The notes: generated from the letters alone by a model not told the origin. A stretch of DNA of 64,000 nucleotides from Verrucomicrobiota bacterium (GCA_017309115.1 JAFLEF010000006.1:62001-126000), one strand, 5' to 3'. Shown: positions 1-9,111, numbered from the stretch's first letter. Numbers and translations: made by a program.

Positions 1-47
1 AGTGCTGGAGGTGAAATCCGGGACCACTGGCAATGAAGTCGGGGGGG

Positions 48-72
48 TTGTGGGTTGGCGCGTTGGTCATTT
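48..72. repeat. 25-bp repeat, copy 1
   Basis: This copy matches positions 4429-4453 in 24 of 25 bases, in the same orientation; the only difference is G versus C at the tenth base. It lies just beyond the end of the vapC remnant. The two copies bracket the accessory-looking block of genes at the left edge. Whether it is a dispersed intergenic repeat or a recombination/insertion footprint cannot be told from one window. Confidence 0.6.
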
Positions 73-291
73 CAACCAGCGGATTTTGATTTCCTTCTCG
101 AGTGGCTTGAACTCGGGGTCGCCGGTGATGAGTTCAGCCTTCCGTTCCTTGGCCAACGCGGCGGCGAAGGCGGCGGCAAGGCTCATCTTGTGCGCGGCCT
201 TGTAGCGGGCGGCCTGATCGGCCAGCGCGCGGGTGACGGGATGAAATTCAATCGGCAGCGCGTGGCTATCGAGAACCTGTGCTGCGGGCAT
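67..291 (-). pseudogene. vapC: VapC-type PIN-domain toxin with internal deletion
   Basis: The 74-residue product starts like a PIN toxin (VLDSHAL, residues 6-12, first catalytic Asp) and ends like one (LITGDPEF then IKIRWL), but the two parts are joined directly. PIN toxins of this type are usually about 130 residues. The missing stretch of roughly 55 residues between HAL and LPIEF normally carries the second conserved acidic residue and most of the central helices. The reading frame is kept. The start was chosen at ATG 291, which overlaps the antitoxin end by 26 bp as is common in vapBC pairs. The toxin is probably inactive, though it could still fold partly and bind the antitoxin. A precise in-frame deletion is the simplest explanation. 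Confidence 0.75.
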
Positions 292-565
292 ATTTGGCCT
301 CCTCCAGTTCGATTTCCTCGCGCTTGTGCTCGGCCCATTCCTCGGCAAACGACTTGTCGCCCGGCTTGCGCTCGCGCTTCAGCAAACCGTGACCCTTCTC
401 AATGGCCCAGCGAGTAACCGGCTTGAGGTGAATCCCCTCGGGCGTGGTCTCGACGATGGCCTTGGTGCCGTCCTCGAGGTGGAACTGCTTCCGGAGCCAC
501 ATGGGAATAACGACCTGCCCCTTGGTGGTGAACCAGACGGTGTCGGACTTTCGGGCAGTGCTCAT
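266..565 (-). CDS. vapB: AbrB/MazE-type antitoxin of a vapBC pair
   Basis: A protein of 99 residues. Its N-terminal part (about residues 8-45) has the swapped-hairpin AbrB/SpoVT pattern: TTKGQVVIP, then LRKQF and an EDGTKAIVE strand. The C-terminal half is charged and helical (KRERKPGDKSF, EEWAEHKREE), the usual toxin-binding tail. ATG 565 is preferred over an upstream codon at 607 because the AbrB domain begins directly after it and a GGAG lies upstream. The gene overlaps the damaged vapC. By family it should bind its own promoter and neutralise a PIN RNase; with the toxin broken it may act only as a repressor or protect against a related toxin elsewhere. Confidence 0.8.
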   Translation of the reverse strand: MSTARKSDTVWFTTKGQVVIPMWLRKQFHLEDGTKAIVETTPEGIHLKPVTRWAIEKGHGLLKRERKPGDKSFAEEWAEHKREEIELEEAKYARSTGSR

Positions 566-735
566 TACTGAAATCCTACTCCAGGCACAAATCCCGGCTA
601 GATTCACTTTTGCGGATCGTCCGGTTCCGCAGCCGCTACTAATCTCGATCTCCCCGTCACTCGACTTTGGAATTGCAACAACGCACCGGACTTACTGCAG
701 TACTGACGTCAGCGGCTAGGTTTTAACGCATTAAC

Positions 736-1488
736 GTGAACACTTCTGACTTCACAGAATACGAGGAGGGATTTGCCGTCCGGTATTATCGGTGGGCGCA
801 ATTGGAATACATCAAGCTGGTTAAGTCTAACTGCGCTGATCTGGAGTCATTCAAGAGTGACAACGGATGGCTATTTCGAGCGTTCATGCGGACATTGACT
901 GAGAAAGAGCAGTTACTTTTAGGGGAGTCTTTGCTGGCTCGATTTCATCCTGAAGCCCGTCGCGTACTGAACCTGAAGCCTTCCCCAGAGTCACTTGCGT
1001 TGGACCGACGTTGTGCAGTGTTCCGGTCTTCCACGTTCTCGGAGTATGATGAGCATCCGGAGAAGTTTAGCAGATCGCTATTTGTCTCGAGGCGAAATCT
1101 TCGAAACACCATCATGACTCAGTTCAAGGCGGCATTGGGGAATAATAGCTATCCAATCCGATTGAATGACCGATCCGGGGATCTCTTGTACGAAACCCCC
1201 TGCGGCCAGTTTTTCATTTGGACATGGTTTGACTTTGGATCGCCCGACCGCGCTCTCAGTTATACGCATGGAGTCTTTAGGTTTTCCGCCATGGCAGGAT
1301 TGCCGGTTAACCGGCCAATTTTCGGCAGTAGCCATTTTTCATTTCTTTCGTGGTTGGGAATCAGCAGTGACACGACCTGGAGTTACCTGACCCACGAAGA
1401 ATGCGTGCAAACGGGCTGCACCGTTGTCGGCTTGTGTCGGAGATTCATCGATGCGGCTCCTGGATTGCTACAAGCCAAGTCCGACTAA
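736..1488 (+). CDS. hypothetical protein, AT-richer than neighbours
   Basis: A 250-residue product starting at GTG 736. I do not recognise a family. It is rich in aromatic residues (for example RYYRWAQLEY near the start and FFIWTWFDF in the middle), lacks a signal peptide or membrane segment, and has a Cys pair near the C-terminus (CVQTGC). Base use is clearly less GC-rich than in the flanking genes, suggesting recent acquisition. It stands alone between the vapBC remnant and the convergent delta-60-repeat gene. The coding call rests on length and on the lack of any better frame; function unknown. Confidence 0.55.
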   Translation: MNTSDFTEYEEGFAVRYYRWAQLEYIKLVKSNCADLESFKSDNGWLFRAFMRTLTEKEQLLLGESLLARFHPEARRVLNLKPSPESLALDRRCAVFRSSTFSEYDEHPEKFSRSLFVSRRNLRNTIMTQFKAALGNNSYPIRLNDRSGDLLYETPCGQFFIWTWFDFGSPDRALSYTHGVFRFSAMAGLPVNRPIFGSSHFSFLSWLGISSDTTWSYLTHEECVQTGCTVVGLCRRFIDAAPGLLQAKSD

Positions 1489-1532
1489 ACGCAACTCCGC
1501 CGTCGAAGTTCCGAGGGCACGAGCTATGGCGT

Positions 1533-1572
1533 CCTCCCTCCTCCGCGAACTCGGCGTCCTCCGCGGGAAACC
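1533..1572. repeat. short dispersed-type intergenic element
   Basis: The spacer between the two convergent genes carries iterated CTCCGCG/GCGTCCTCC blocks. Its complement reads like the GCGGAGGACGC-CGAGTTCGCGG type of simple intergenic repeat that I recall being scattered in several bacterial phyla. This is pattern similarity only; a genome-wide count would decide. Confidence 0.25.
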
Positions 1573-1598
1573 TTTCTGGAGGTTCACGTACGCGACCA

Positions 1599-4277
1599 TC
1601 AGTCTCGACGCACTTCGCGAATCACTTCCAAGAATCCACGGCTCCCTGTCACCGGAAGTTCAACCGTACGCTCGAAACCATCGCCCTCCAGAGTCTCCAC
1701 CGGAACACTCGGGGCGCCGTTCAAGGCGGGCCTCGATTGGATCCGGTATCGGGTGCCGGTTTGGGTGGCCAGCGAACCTCTCAACACTCCGTTCTCAACC
1801 GTTGGATTCCGGAGTTGGCGATCCGGATCGAGAACCAATCGCTGAATGACCGCCCGGGAGGTCACGTCGTCGCTTTCGGTCCTGCCCACAAGCAGCGACC
1901 CCTCCGGCATCATCACCACCGCCGAAATCTGGTGACTTCTAAAACTCGGCTGCGAAGGCGGTGGCGATTGGAAGCCAAGATCGACGCGGCCATCACCCAA
2001 CCAGCGAATCAATTGAGGCAGAGCTAATCTGTCGGAAACGTACAAGGCTTCGCCATCCGGTGATCCCACCAGCCGTTGATCCGTCCAGGGGGGAATTCCG
2101 GACGGTGAGAGCGGCCGGTTGTCGAAGTTCTGAAGAATTTGCCCATTGGCACTCCGCCGGCTCAAGGGCGACACCGTCAGCAAGGTTCCGTCGGGTTCGA
2201 TCACGAAGGCCGAAACTGGATCTCGAGACCGCTCGAAGGACGGATCAATGGCTCCCGTTTCCAGGAGTCGGGCCAGCCCAAACGGAAAGCCCCCACCCCC
2301 AGCCGCCAGGATCCGTCCCTGGGAGTCCAACTCCAGCTGATGCACCATCGTGAATGGATCCACGGGCGAGGTGAAACTCGGGTCCGGGGACAAGTCCGCC
2401 TTCAGCCGGGCCAGGCGATACTGCGCGCGGCCAGCGACTTGGTTGAACGTCCCGGCTATTAAGTATCGCCCGTCCGGCAACGGCAGCACCGAGGTCAAGA
2501 CGGCATAATCCAGTTCGGGAAAGTTCCGAGCCACGCGACGGCCAGTGGCATCCAGTTCCGCCAAACCGTAGGCCGGTTGCCCCGCGAGTTCGGTGAAGTC
2601 TCCCGCCACCAAAACCCCACCAGTTGCGAGTGGCCGCAGGTTCCGAACAGTGCCGTTTCCCGTCACCACACCGCCGTCGCCAAACGCGGGGTCGAGGGTT
2701 CCATCGGCTCGGTACCGAAGGACCATCGGAAAGATTCCTTCAACTTCCTGAAGCGGGCCAACTCCCACCCAGACCAAACCATTCGGCAACGGGCAAATCT
2801 GCAAGGGTGCCCCCAGCTTCAAGGGAAGGACCGCCCAGAGGGTGGGATCGGATCCCGGCAACGGCGAACGATCCGCCAAAATCGGAGTCGGGAAGCGAAG
2901 TTCGTTGGTTCCCAGGGGACTCGTCGCCACCAAGTGAAACTGACCGAGCGCGCCGCCATTGCCCACGGGAAGCCGCAATCCGCGATTCGTCTCACCGACC
3001 AGTGGAACGCCGTCCCGGTACCACTGCAACGCCGGAACCGGATATCCCGACACCCGGGCCGTGAGGAAGAGCGACTCGTTGAATCCGACCTTCGCCGGGC
3101 TCGCGGTGATGGAAGCCACCGGAGGACTCACCTCAGGCTCATAGGCAAACAGGCGGGCATATCCCGGGCGTGCCACCCCGTTGACCTGAGAAAATCTCCC
3201 GCAAATCCACAGCCTTCCCTGCACATCCAACTCCATTCCGCCAATGAGAGCATTGGTGGGGGCGAAGCTGACTTGGAACGTGGGATCCACAGTTCCGTCC
3301 GGGTTCAGCCGGATCAGTGCCGAGCGATTGTTCAGCCCATCTTGGACTCCCCCCACCAGGAGTCGTCCATCCGGCTGCACACAGCGCACCATCGAATAGA
3401 CTGAAAATGGACTCTCAAATTCCCGAATGACCGCACCCTGATCGTCAATCTGCACCATGCGCTGCGGCCTGCCCGAGCCGTCCGTCGATGCATCCAGTGA
3501 GATCCATACGGTGTCATTGGTGCCCAGCGTCACGTCGACGGGTTTGATATTCAATCGCTCGTCCGGCTGAGAGTCTGTTCCTCCATTAGTCAGGGCGGTT
3601 CCCAGTAGCGGACTCGGATTCCACGCGGGGTCGGGGCGGCCATCCGGAAGTAATCGGCCCAATCCCAGCCGTCCCACACCCCCGATGGAGCGAAAGTTTC
3701 CCACCAAAATCAGACGATTCCGGCTGTCCTGGACGGCGCGGGTATCCCAAGTGTTGCCCGACGCAATTGGCCCGAGGGTTGAGTACTCCGTGAACCACGG
3801 ATCCTTCTTTCGTTCGGAATTCCACAGGGCGGAACCGCCTTTCCAATGGACCGCCACGGAACCGTCTTCGCGGGGAAACAGGATCGGATCCCTTCCCGTC
3901 GCGCCTCCCCGCTGAACCAGTTGACCCTCCGGTCCAAGCCAGTGAGGCCCCGAATCCACAAGTCCCGCCAACATCTCGCCGGCGGCGGTACCGACAAGGG
4001 TCGTCATCGGAGTAAGATTGTCCGAGAGGCTCCAAGTCGAATCAATGCGCCCATCCTCCCACAACGGGTGGTAAGGCGTCGTCGGATAAGCCCAAGGATA
4101 CATCCGCGGGCCCACCACCGACAGCGATCCAAAATACCAACGGTAGTTTGCCGGAGGCGAAAAGGAGAGGTCCAGGTCGCCCGGATTCGCAGCGCGGGAA
4201 GGACACGCTCCCAACACCAAGAGCGCGATCAGTCCGGAGATCAACCGAAGTACGGCAGAAGAAATGACTCGTTTCAT
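1599..4277 (-). CDS. secreted delta-60 repeat protein with Ig-like domain
   Basis: An 892-residue protein with an N-terminal export signal (residues 1-30, with a possible lipobox LGAC at residues 22-25). The body consists of repeated blade-like units with the delta-60 signature DG-x-DP-x-F, for example DGRPDPAWNP, DGTVDPTFQV, DGTLDPAFGD and TGAIDPSFER, alternating with GRLL/GRYLIAGTF strands, so a beta-propeller-like fold is expected. An Ig-like segment (VSGYPVPALQWYRDG) sits in the middle. The C-terminus (YRIQSRPALNG and following) resembles the end of the TIG-repeat protein at 61095-63254. Probably surface or extracellular; ligand unknown. No operon partner. Confidence 0.85.
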   Translation of the reverse strand: MKRVISSAVLRLISGLIALLVLGACPSRAANPGDLDLSFSPPANYRWYFGSLSVVGPRMYPWAYPTTPYHPLWEDGRIDSTWSLSDNLTPMTTLVGTAAGEMLAGLVDSGPHWLGPEGQLVQRGGATGRDPILFPREDGSVAVHWKGGSALWNSERKKDPWFTEYSTLGPIASGNTWDTRAVQDSRNRLILVGNFRSIGGVGRLGLGRLLPDGRPDPAWNPSPLLGTALTNGGTDSQPDERLNIKPVDVTLGTNDTVWISLDASTDGSGRPQRMVQIDDQGAVIREFESPFSVYSMVRCVQPDGRLLVGGVQDGLNNRSALIRLNPDGTVDPTFQVSFAPTNALIGGMELDVQGRLWICGRFSQVNGVARPGYARLFAYEPEVSPPVASITASPAKVGFNESLFLTARVSGYPVPALQWYRDGVPLVGETNRGLRLPVGNGGALGQFHLVATSPLGTNELRFPTPILADRSPLPGSDPTLWAVLPLKLGAPLQICPLPNGLVWVGVGPLQEVEGIFPMVLRYRADGTLDPAFGDGGVVTGNGTVRNLRPLATGGVLVAGDFTELAGQPAYGLAELDATGRRVARNFPELDYAVLTSVLPLPDGRYLIAGTFNQVAGRAQYRLARLKADLSPDPSFTSPVDPFTMVHQLELDSQGRILAAGGGGFPFGLARLLETGAIDPSFERSRDPVSAFVIEPDGTLLTVSPLSRRSANGQILQNFDNRPLSPSGIPPWTDQRLVGSPDGEALYVSDRLALPQLIRWLGDGRVDLGFQSPPPSQPSFRSHQISAVVMMPEGSLLVGRTESDDVTSRAVIQRLVLDPDRQLRNPTVENGVLRGSLATQTGTRYRIQSRPALNGAPSVPVETLEGDGFERTVELPVTGSRGFLEVIREVRRD

Positions 4278-4635
4278 GGGGATGTTTGCAATCGTGAATA
4301 CCCACCAACGTTGGCCCTCATGTTGTCATCTGTAAACCATTTTCGAGTCTTCCGCGAACGGGATGGCGCGCTGCATTCCGAAGGTGAAGCCGCCGCCGCC
4401 GCCGAAGTGGTCGAGGCCGGTCAATCAATTGTGGGTTCGCGCGTTGGTCATTTTAGTCGTGTCCGCCCCTGGTTCGTCACGCAGATGAACCCTTTCTGTC
4501 TGAAGCTCGCTCCCGCCCATCGACTCCCGCCAGCGGACTGGTCACTGAACGCCCGGGAAATCCACTCGCAGCCGGAGCCCAGCTTGACCATGTTGCCCGA
4601 AGTCCGGCGCTTTTGCCGACCGGCTTCTTTCAACC
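4278..4635. other. gene-free spacer with coding-like remnant
   Basis: This is 358 bp between the divergent delta-60 and HAD genes, with no credible ORF. From about 4369 to 4493 one plus-strand frame is open and reads like the tail of a protein (a proline run, then VNQLWVRALVI, ending at a stop), but it has no start codon. The 25-bp repeat falls within it. It may be a decayed gene end. Promoters for both flanking genes must be here, but none is clear. Confidence 0.4.
4429..4453. repeat. 25-bp repeat, copy 2
   Basis: The second copy of the element at 48-72, same orientation, one mismatch. In both copies one frame reads LWV(R/G)ALVI, which may mean the repeat is derived from the same short coding remnant. 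Confidence 0.6.
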
Positions 4636-5220
4636 ATGTCCGAACATCCGTTTCCGCGGGCGCTGATCTTTGATTGCGACGGCACCCTGGCTGACACCAT
4701 GCCCATCCATTGGGAGGCGTGGCAGGAGGTCACCGCACTCTACCAGATCGACTTCACCGAGGAGCGCTTCTACGCCCTCGGGGGAGTGCCGACCCGGGAC
4801 ATCGTTCGCATGCTGGCCGAGGAACAGGGCCGGACCGATATCGACCCGCTGCGCTTCGCCAAGGACAAGGAGGAAGCCTACTTCCGGCGCTTCGAACACA
4901 TTGGCCCGGTCGAGGAAGTCGTGGCCATCGCCCGCGAGCACCGGGGCAAGATTCCCATGGCCGTTGCCAGTGGCGGATCGCGTCCGGCCATCACCAAGGT
5001 CCTGAGTCACCTGCACATTTTGAATTGGTTCGGAGCGGTCGTGACCAACGAAGACGTGGTGAACCAGAAGCCGGCGCCCGACATCTTCCTCGAAGCCGCG
5101 CGTCGACTGGGCGTGGACCCGAAGTTGTGCCGGGGCTACGAAGACACCGATTTGGGTATGCAGGCGATCCGCGCCGCCGGCATGGAAGCCGTGGACATCC
5201 GCCATTTCACTCGCGGCTAA
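4636..5220 (+). CDS. yqaB: HAD-family sugar phosphatase, YqaB-like
   Basis: A 194-residue HAD hydrolase of subfamily IA. All four motifs are visible: FDCDGT with nucleophile Asp13 and acid/base Asp15, VASGGS for motif II, the lysine of NQKPAPD for motif III, and GYEDTDLG for motif IV. A helical cap lies between motifs I and II. Length and pattern closely match E. coli YqaB, a fructose-1-phosphate phosphatase, and the beta-phosphoglucomutase group; substrate choice within that group is inference. Probably cytosolic. It precedes glnS on the same strand with an 87-bp gap. Confidence 0.85.
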   Translation: MSEHPFPRALIFDCDGTLADTMPIHWEAWQEVTALYQIDFTEERFYALGGVPTRDIVRMLAEEQGRTDIDPLRFAKDKEEAYFRRFEHIGPVEEVVAIAREHRGKIPMAVASGGSRPAITKVLSHLHILNWFGAVVTNEDVVNQKPAPDIFLEAARRLGVDPKLCRGYEDTDLGMQAIRAAGMEAVDIRHFTRG

Positions 5221-5307
5221 TCCACCCCCGGCGCGTCACGCCATTCGGGGCGGCCACAGCGGAACCTCGACTTGGGGCCTTGGCGCGCCTATCACTCCGG
5301 TCCTGTT

Positions 5308-7116
5308 ATGTCGGAAAACGCCGCCTCCAGCGTGCCCTCCACCCCGGAACCCAGCGACTTCATCCGCGACATCGTCGCTGCGGATGTCGCCGCCGGTCGC
5401 CACGCCCGGATTCACACCCGCTTCCCGCCGGAACCCAACGGCTATCTGCACATCGGCCATGCCAAGTCGATCTGCCTCAATTTCGGAATCGCCCGCCAGT
5501 TCAACGGCATCTGCAACCTCCGGATGGATGACACCAATCCGACCAAGGAGGACGTCGAGTATGTCGACTCGATCATCGCCGACGTTCGTTGGTTGATCGA
5601 AGGCTGGGCGGACCAGTGTCTGGGACTCAAGCGCAAGGGCGAAACCCCGACCGCGAGCGAGGCCAACGGTCAGAAGGACTACCTTATACCCGCCACCCTG
5701 CCCCCCGCGCCAGCGGCGGAACTGGAACCGTTTCACGCGTCCGACTACTTTGAGGCGCTCTATCAATTCGCCGTGCAGTTGATTCGTCTCGGCAAGGCGT
5801 ACGTTTGCGACCTGTCACCCGAAGAGACCGAGGCGTACCGCGGCGCCCCGGACCGTCCCGGTCGGAACAGTCCGTTTCGCGACCGCACGGTCGAAGAGAA
5901 TCTGGACCTGTTTGCCCGGATGCGGGCCGGCGAGTTTCCGGATGGCGCCCGAACGCTGCGCGCCAAGATCGACATGGCCTCGCCCAACATCTGGCTGCGC
6001 GACCCGCTGATCTATCGGATTCGCCACGCCGATCACCATCACACGGGATCCCAGTGGTGCCTTTATCCGCTCTACGATTACGCCCACTGCCTGAGCGATT
6101 ACTTGGAAGGCATCACGCACTCCATCTGCACGCTCGAATTTGAGGTCCATCGGCCGCTTTACGACTGGATTCTCACCCAGCTCAATCTTCCCCGGCCCCT
6201 GCCGCATCAGTACGAGTTCGCGCGCCTCAATCTCAGTTACACCATCATGAGCAAGCGCAAGCTGCTGGCTCTGGTGAACGAGGGGCTGGTCAGCGGCTGG
6301 GATGATCCGCGCATGCCGACCGTCTCGGGATTGCGACGCCGCGGCGTTCCCGCGAAGGCCGTTCGGACCTTTGCCCAACGGATTGGGGTCACCAAGTACA
6401 ACGGCCTGACCGACGTGGCCGTGTTGGAATTCGCGATCCGCGAGGAACTGAACGCCACCGCCCTGCGGCGCTTGGCGGTGCTTCGCCCCTTGAAACTGGT
6501 GCTGACCAATTTGGCTCCGGGCGAAGTTCACCAGTTCGAAGCGGTGAACAATCCGGAAGACCCGTCGGCCGGCACCCGGCCCATCACGTTGACCCGCGAG
6601 GTGTTCATCGAGGAGGACGACTTCCAGGAGATTCCGCCACCGAAGTATTTCCGCCTGCGTCCGGGCGGCGAGGTTCGCCTCAAGTACGCCTGCATCATTC
6701 GCTGCGACGAAGTGATCAAGGATGCGGCAGGTCAGGTGGTGGAACTGCGGGGCACCGCTGATTTGGACACCCGAACGGGCGGCCCGAATGCGGCCAAGAA
6801 GGTGAAGGGCACCATCCATTGGGTGAGTGCGGCCAACGCGACGGAGGTCGAGGTCCGCTTGTATGACCGTCTGTTTACCGAAGAGGAACCCGAGGCGGAT
6901 GGTCGGAGTTTCAAGTCGGTGTTAAATCCCCATTCGCTGGAGGTCCGCCGCGCCAAAGTGGAACCGGCCCTGGCCGAGGCCGCGCTGGGCGCCCGCTTTC
7001 AGTTTGAGCGCCTAGGCTACTTCTGGCCCGACCCGCTCGATAGTCAGCCCGGAAAGCCAGTGTTCGCGCGGACCATTACCCTCAAGGATGCCTGGGCCAA
7101 AGCGGGCACCAAGTAG
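5308..7116 (+). CDS. glnS: glutaminyl-tRNA synthetase
   Basis: A class I synthetase of 602 residues that charges tRNA-Gln with glutamine. HIGH is at residues 48-51, the KMSKS-equivalent is IMSKRK, and GlnRS-diagnostic stretches include HHTGSQWCLYP, THSICTLEF and GLRRRGVPAKAVR. The C-terminal anticodon-binding beta barrels are present (KVKGTIHWVSA, VRLYDRLF). ATG 5308 is preferred to TTG 5272 because the conserved protein starts shortly after it. Compared with E. coli GlnRS there is an extra segment of about 35-40 residues between DVRWL and FHASDYF. A direct GlnRS implies the indirect amidation route is not essential for Gln-tRNA here. Confidence 0.95.
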   Translation: MSENAASSVPSTPEPSDFIRDIVAADVAAGRHARIHTRFPPEPNGYLHIGHAKSICLNFGIARQFNGICNLRMDDTNPTKEDVEYVDSIIADVRWLIEGWADQCLGLKRKGETPTASEANGQKDYLIPATLPPAPAAELEPFHASDYFEALYQFAVQLIRLGKAYVCDLSPEETEAYRGAPDRPGRNSPFRDRTVEENLDLFARMRAGEFPDGARTLRAKIDMASPNIWLRDPLIYRIRHADHHHTGSQWCLYPLYDYAHCLSDYLEGITHSICTLEFEVHRPLYDWILTQLNLPRPLPHQYEFARLNLSYTIMSKRKLLALVNEGLVSGWDDPRMPTVSGLRRRGVPAKAVRTFAQRIGVTKYNGLTDVAVLEFAIREELNATALRRLAVLRPLKLVLTNLAPGEVHQFEAVNNPEDPSAGTRPITLTREVFIEEDDFQEIPPPKYFRLRPGGEVRLKYACIIRCDEVIKDAAGQVVELRGTADLDTRTGGPNAAKKVKGTIHWVSAANATEVEVRLYDRLFTEEEPEADGRSFKSVLNPHSLEVRRAKVEPALAEAALGARFQFERLGYFWPDPLDSQPGKPVFARTITLKDAWAKAGTK

Positions 7117-7205
7117 CCTCCCGCTCTCTGGGCCCGAGAAGTTCAACCGCCCGGAACCCAGGAAATGAGCTTGCCAAGGCCCTGCTGCCGGCAACGTTCC
7201 GACCG

Positions 7206-9020
7206 ATGAAACTGTTTCGGCATCTGTCGGTCGGGCTTTTGGCCGCCGGATTACTGCACGCGGCCGTTCCGCCCCCTGCTCAACTGTTCCCCCAGGACAC
7301 CCTGTTGCTGGCCACCGTTCCGGATTGGACGGCCGCTCAGGGCAGCCTCGGTTCTGCTCCGTTGGGACAGTTGTGGGCCGATCCTGCGATGCGCCCGTTT
7401 CGGGATAAGTTCGAGGCCCAGTTCCGCGAGAAGTTTCTCGGCACCCTGGAAAAGGACCTCGGCATCAAGTCCCAGGATTTTCTGCCGCTGTTCCAGGGCC
7501 AGATCTCCTTTGGAGCCCTCAAGGCCGACTGGAAACCCAGCGATGAAGATTCCAATCCGACCTTCGTCGTCGTCGTCGATACGCGGGACAAGAGCGATCA
7601 GTTGAAGACGCGCCTGGCCGAAGTGCGGCAAAAGCTCACTGAAGCCAAGAAGCCCATTCGGACGGAGAAGATTCGAGATCTCGAGTTTACGACGGTGGTG
7701 ATCGAACCACCCCCGGATTCCTCGGCGGAACCGGACGAGGCAGACGACCAGAAGCCCGATAAATTGGAGCTCACCTTCGGGCAGGCGGATTCGGCCTTGG
7801 TAGTGGCGACGTCCACGGCTGGCTTGGACCGCGTGGTGGCCCGCTTGACTGGAGGCTCCGTCCCGGTGCTGGGTGAATCCACCGACTTTCAAACCGCCGA
7901 AACGGCGGCCGGATTCCGCGACTCCGCCGCTTATGTATACCTGCAAGCCAGCGGACTATTGGAAGCGCTCAAAGCGGGCACCAGCGAGGTCGAGGCGGGC
8001 GGCATGTTTGGCATTGAACCGAAGCAAGCCATTGCCGGCTTGGGACTCGATGGCTTGCGATCCATCGCCGGTTCGATTCGCCAGACTTCCTCCGGACTCG
8101 CCGGCCGTACTCTCATCGTGGTTCCCGAGACGAAGCGGGTTGGGCTGATGAAGCTCATCCGCTTTGAAGCCAAAGATACGGCACCGCCGGCATTTGTTCC
8201 GGCCGACGTGGTCAAGTTTCAGCGCGTCCGGATCAACGGGCAGCAGGTGTGGACGGGGCTGGAGTCCCTGGTGCAGCAGATTTCCCCGCAGCTCGGGGGG
8301 CTGTTAAACATGTCCCTGGGGAGCCTTGGGAAGGACAAGGACCCGAACTTCGACTTCCGAAAACAGTTTTTTGGCAATCTCGGCGATGACTATGTCTCGT
8401 TCGAAAAGTCTGCCCGGGGCAAGACGTTGGCGGAACTGGAGAATCGACCTTCCCTGAGCCTCCTCGGCGCCGTAAACGCCAATGAAATGCTGTCGACCCT
8501 GCGTATGCTGGCGGGATTACTGCCTAGCGGGGACGACCTCAAGGAACGCGAAGTCAGCGGCAAAAAGATTTTCTCCCTCACCCTGCCGGGGGGACCGAAT
8601 CAAGCCACCCGAGTCATGGAAATCGCCGCCTCGGGTGGTTATGTCGCCTTCGCCAATGACGCTGCCATTTTGGAGGAGTTCTTGCGCAGCGGTGAAACCA
8701 CGGCGCGCCCGCTGAAGGATTTGCCTGGGTTGTCGGAAGCCGCCCAAGAAGTGGGCGGACTGAGCACCGGGATCTTTGGTTACGAGAACCAGCGGGAATC
8801 GGTTCAGGCTACTTGGGAGGCCCTCCGCACCGGAGGCGGGATCGACAAACTGATTCCCACCATGAGCAAGAAGGCGGCGGATGACGCCGGCGAATGGCTC
8901 GACTTCAGCCTCCTGCCGCCGTTTGAGCAGATGGCCAAATACTTCGGAATCTCGGTGACGGCCGGCGGCTGGGATAGCACGGGCTTTCAACTGCGGACGT
9001 ACGCCCCGACTCCGAAATAA
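7206..9020 (+). CDS. secreted protein of unknown function
   Basis: A 604-residue product with a signal peptide (residues 1-19, cleavage near LLHAA). The mature part begins LFPQDTLLLATVPDW, a pattern I associate with large secreted DUF3352-like proteins of Planctomycetes and Verrucomicrobia, but that assignment is tentative. Two similar halves with alternating strands and helices can be seen, no catalytic motif is evident, and there is no C-terminal anchor. It follows glnS by 89 bp and ends at a strong terminator, so it is the last gene of its transcript. Confidence 0.7.
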   Translation: MKLFRHLSVGLLAAGLLHAAVPPPAQLFPQDTLLLATVPDWTAAQGSLGSAPLGQLWADPAMRPFRDKFEAQFREKFLGTLEKDLGIKSQDFLPLFQGQISFGALKADWKPSDEDSNPTFVVVVDTRDKSDQLKTRLAEVRQKLTEAKKPIRTEKIRDLEFTTVVIEPPPDSSAEPDEADDQKPDKLELTFGQADSALVVATSTAGLDRVVARLTGGSVPVLGESTDFQTAETAAGFRDSAAYVYLQASGLLEALKAGTSEVEAGGMFGIEPKQAIAGLGLDGLRSIAGSIRQTSSGLAGRTLIVVPETKRVGLMKLIRFEAKDTAPPAFVPADVVKFQRVRINGQQVWTGLESLVQQISPQLGGLLNMSLGSLGKDKDPNFDFRKQFFGNLGDDYVSFEKSARGKTLAELENRPSLSLLGAVNANEMLSTLRMLAGLLPSGDDLKEREVSGKKIFSLTLPGGPNQATRVMEIAASGGYVAFANDAAILEEFLRSGETTARPLKDLPGLSEAAQEVGGLSTGIFGYENQRESVQATWEALRTGGGIDKLIPTMSKKAADDAGEWLDFSLLPPFEQMAKYFGISVTAGGWDSTGFQLRTYAPTPK

Positions 9021-9054
9021 ATAAACCGGTCCTCCTCAAAGCACCCAAAAACAA

Positions 9055-9084
9055 AAAAAGCCCCGGCCGAAGCCGGGGCTTTTT
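9055..9084. terminator. bidirectional rho-independent terminator
   Basis: A 9-bp GC-rich stem AGCCCCGGC/GCCGGGGCT with a CGAA tetraloop is flanked by A-runs on the left and T-runs on the right, giving up to 13 paired positions. It lies between the convergent genes ending at 9020 and 9112 and should stop transcription from both sides. Confidence 0.93.
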
Positions 9085-9111
9085 GTTACCCGCAGGGATT
9101 GGATCGCCCGA

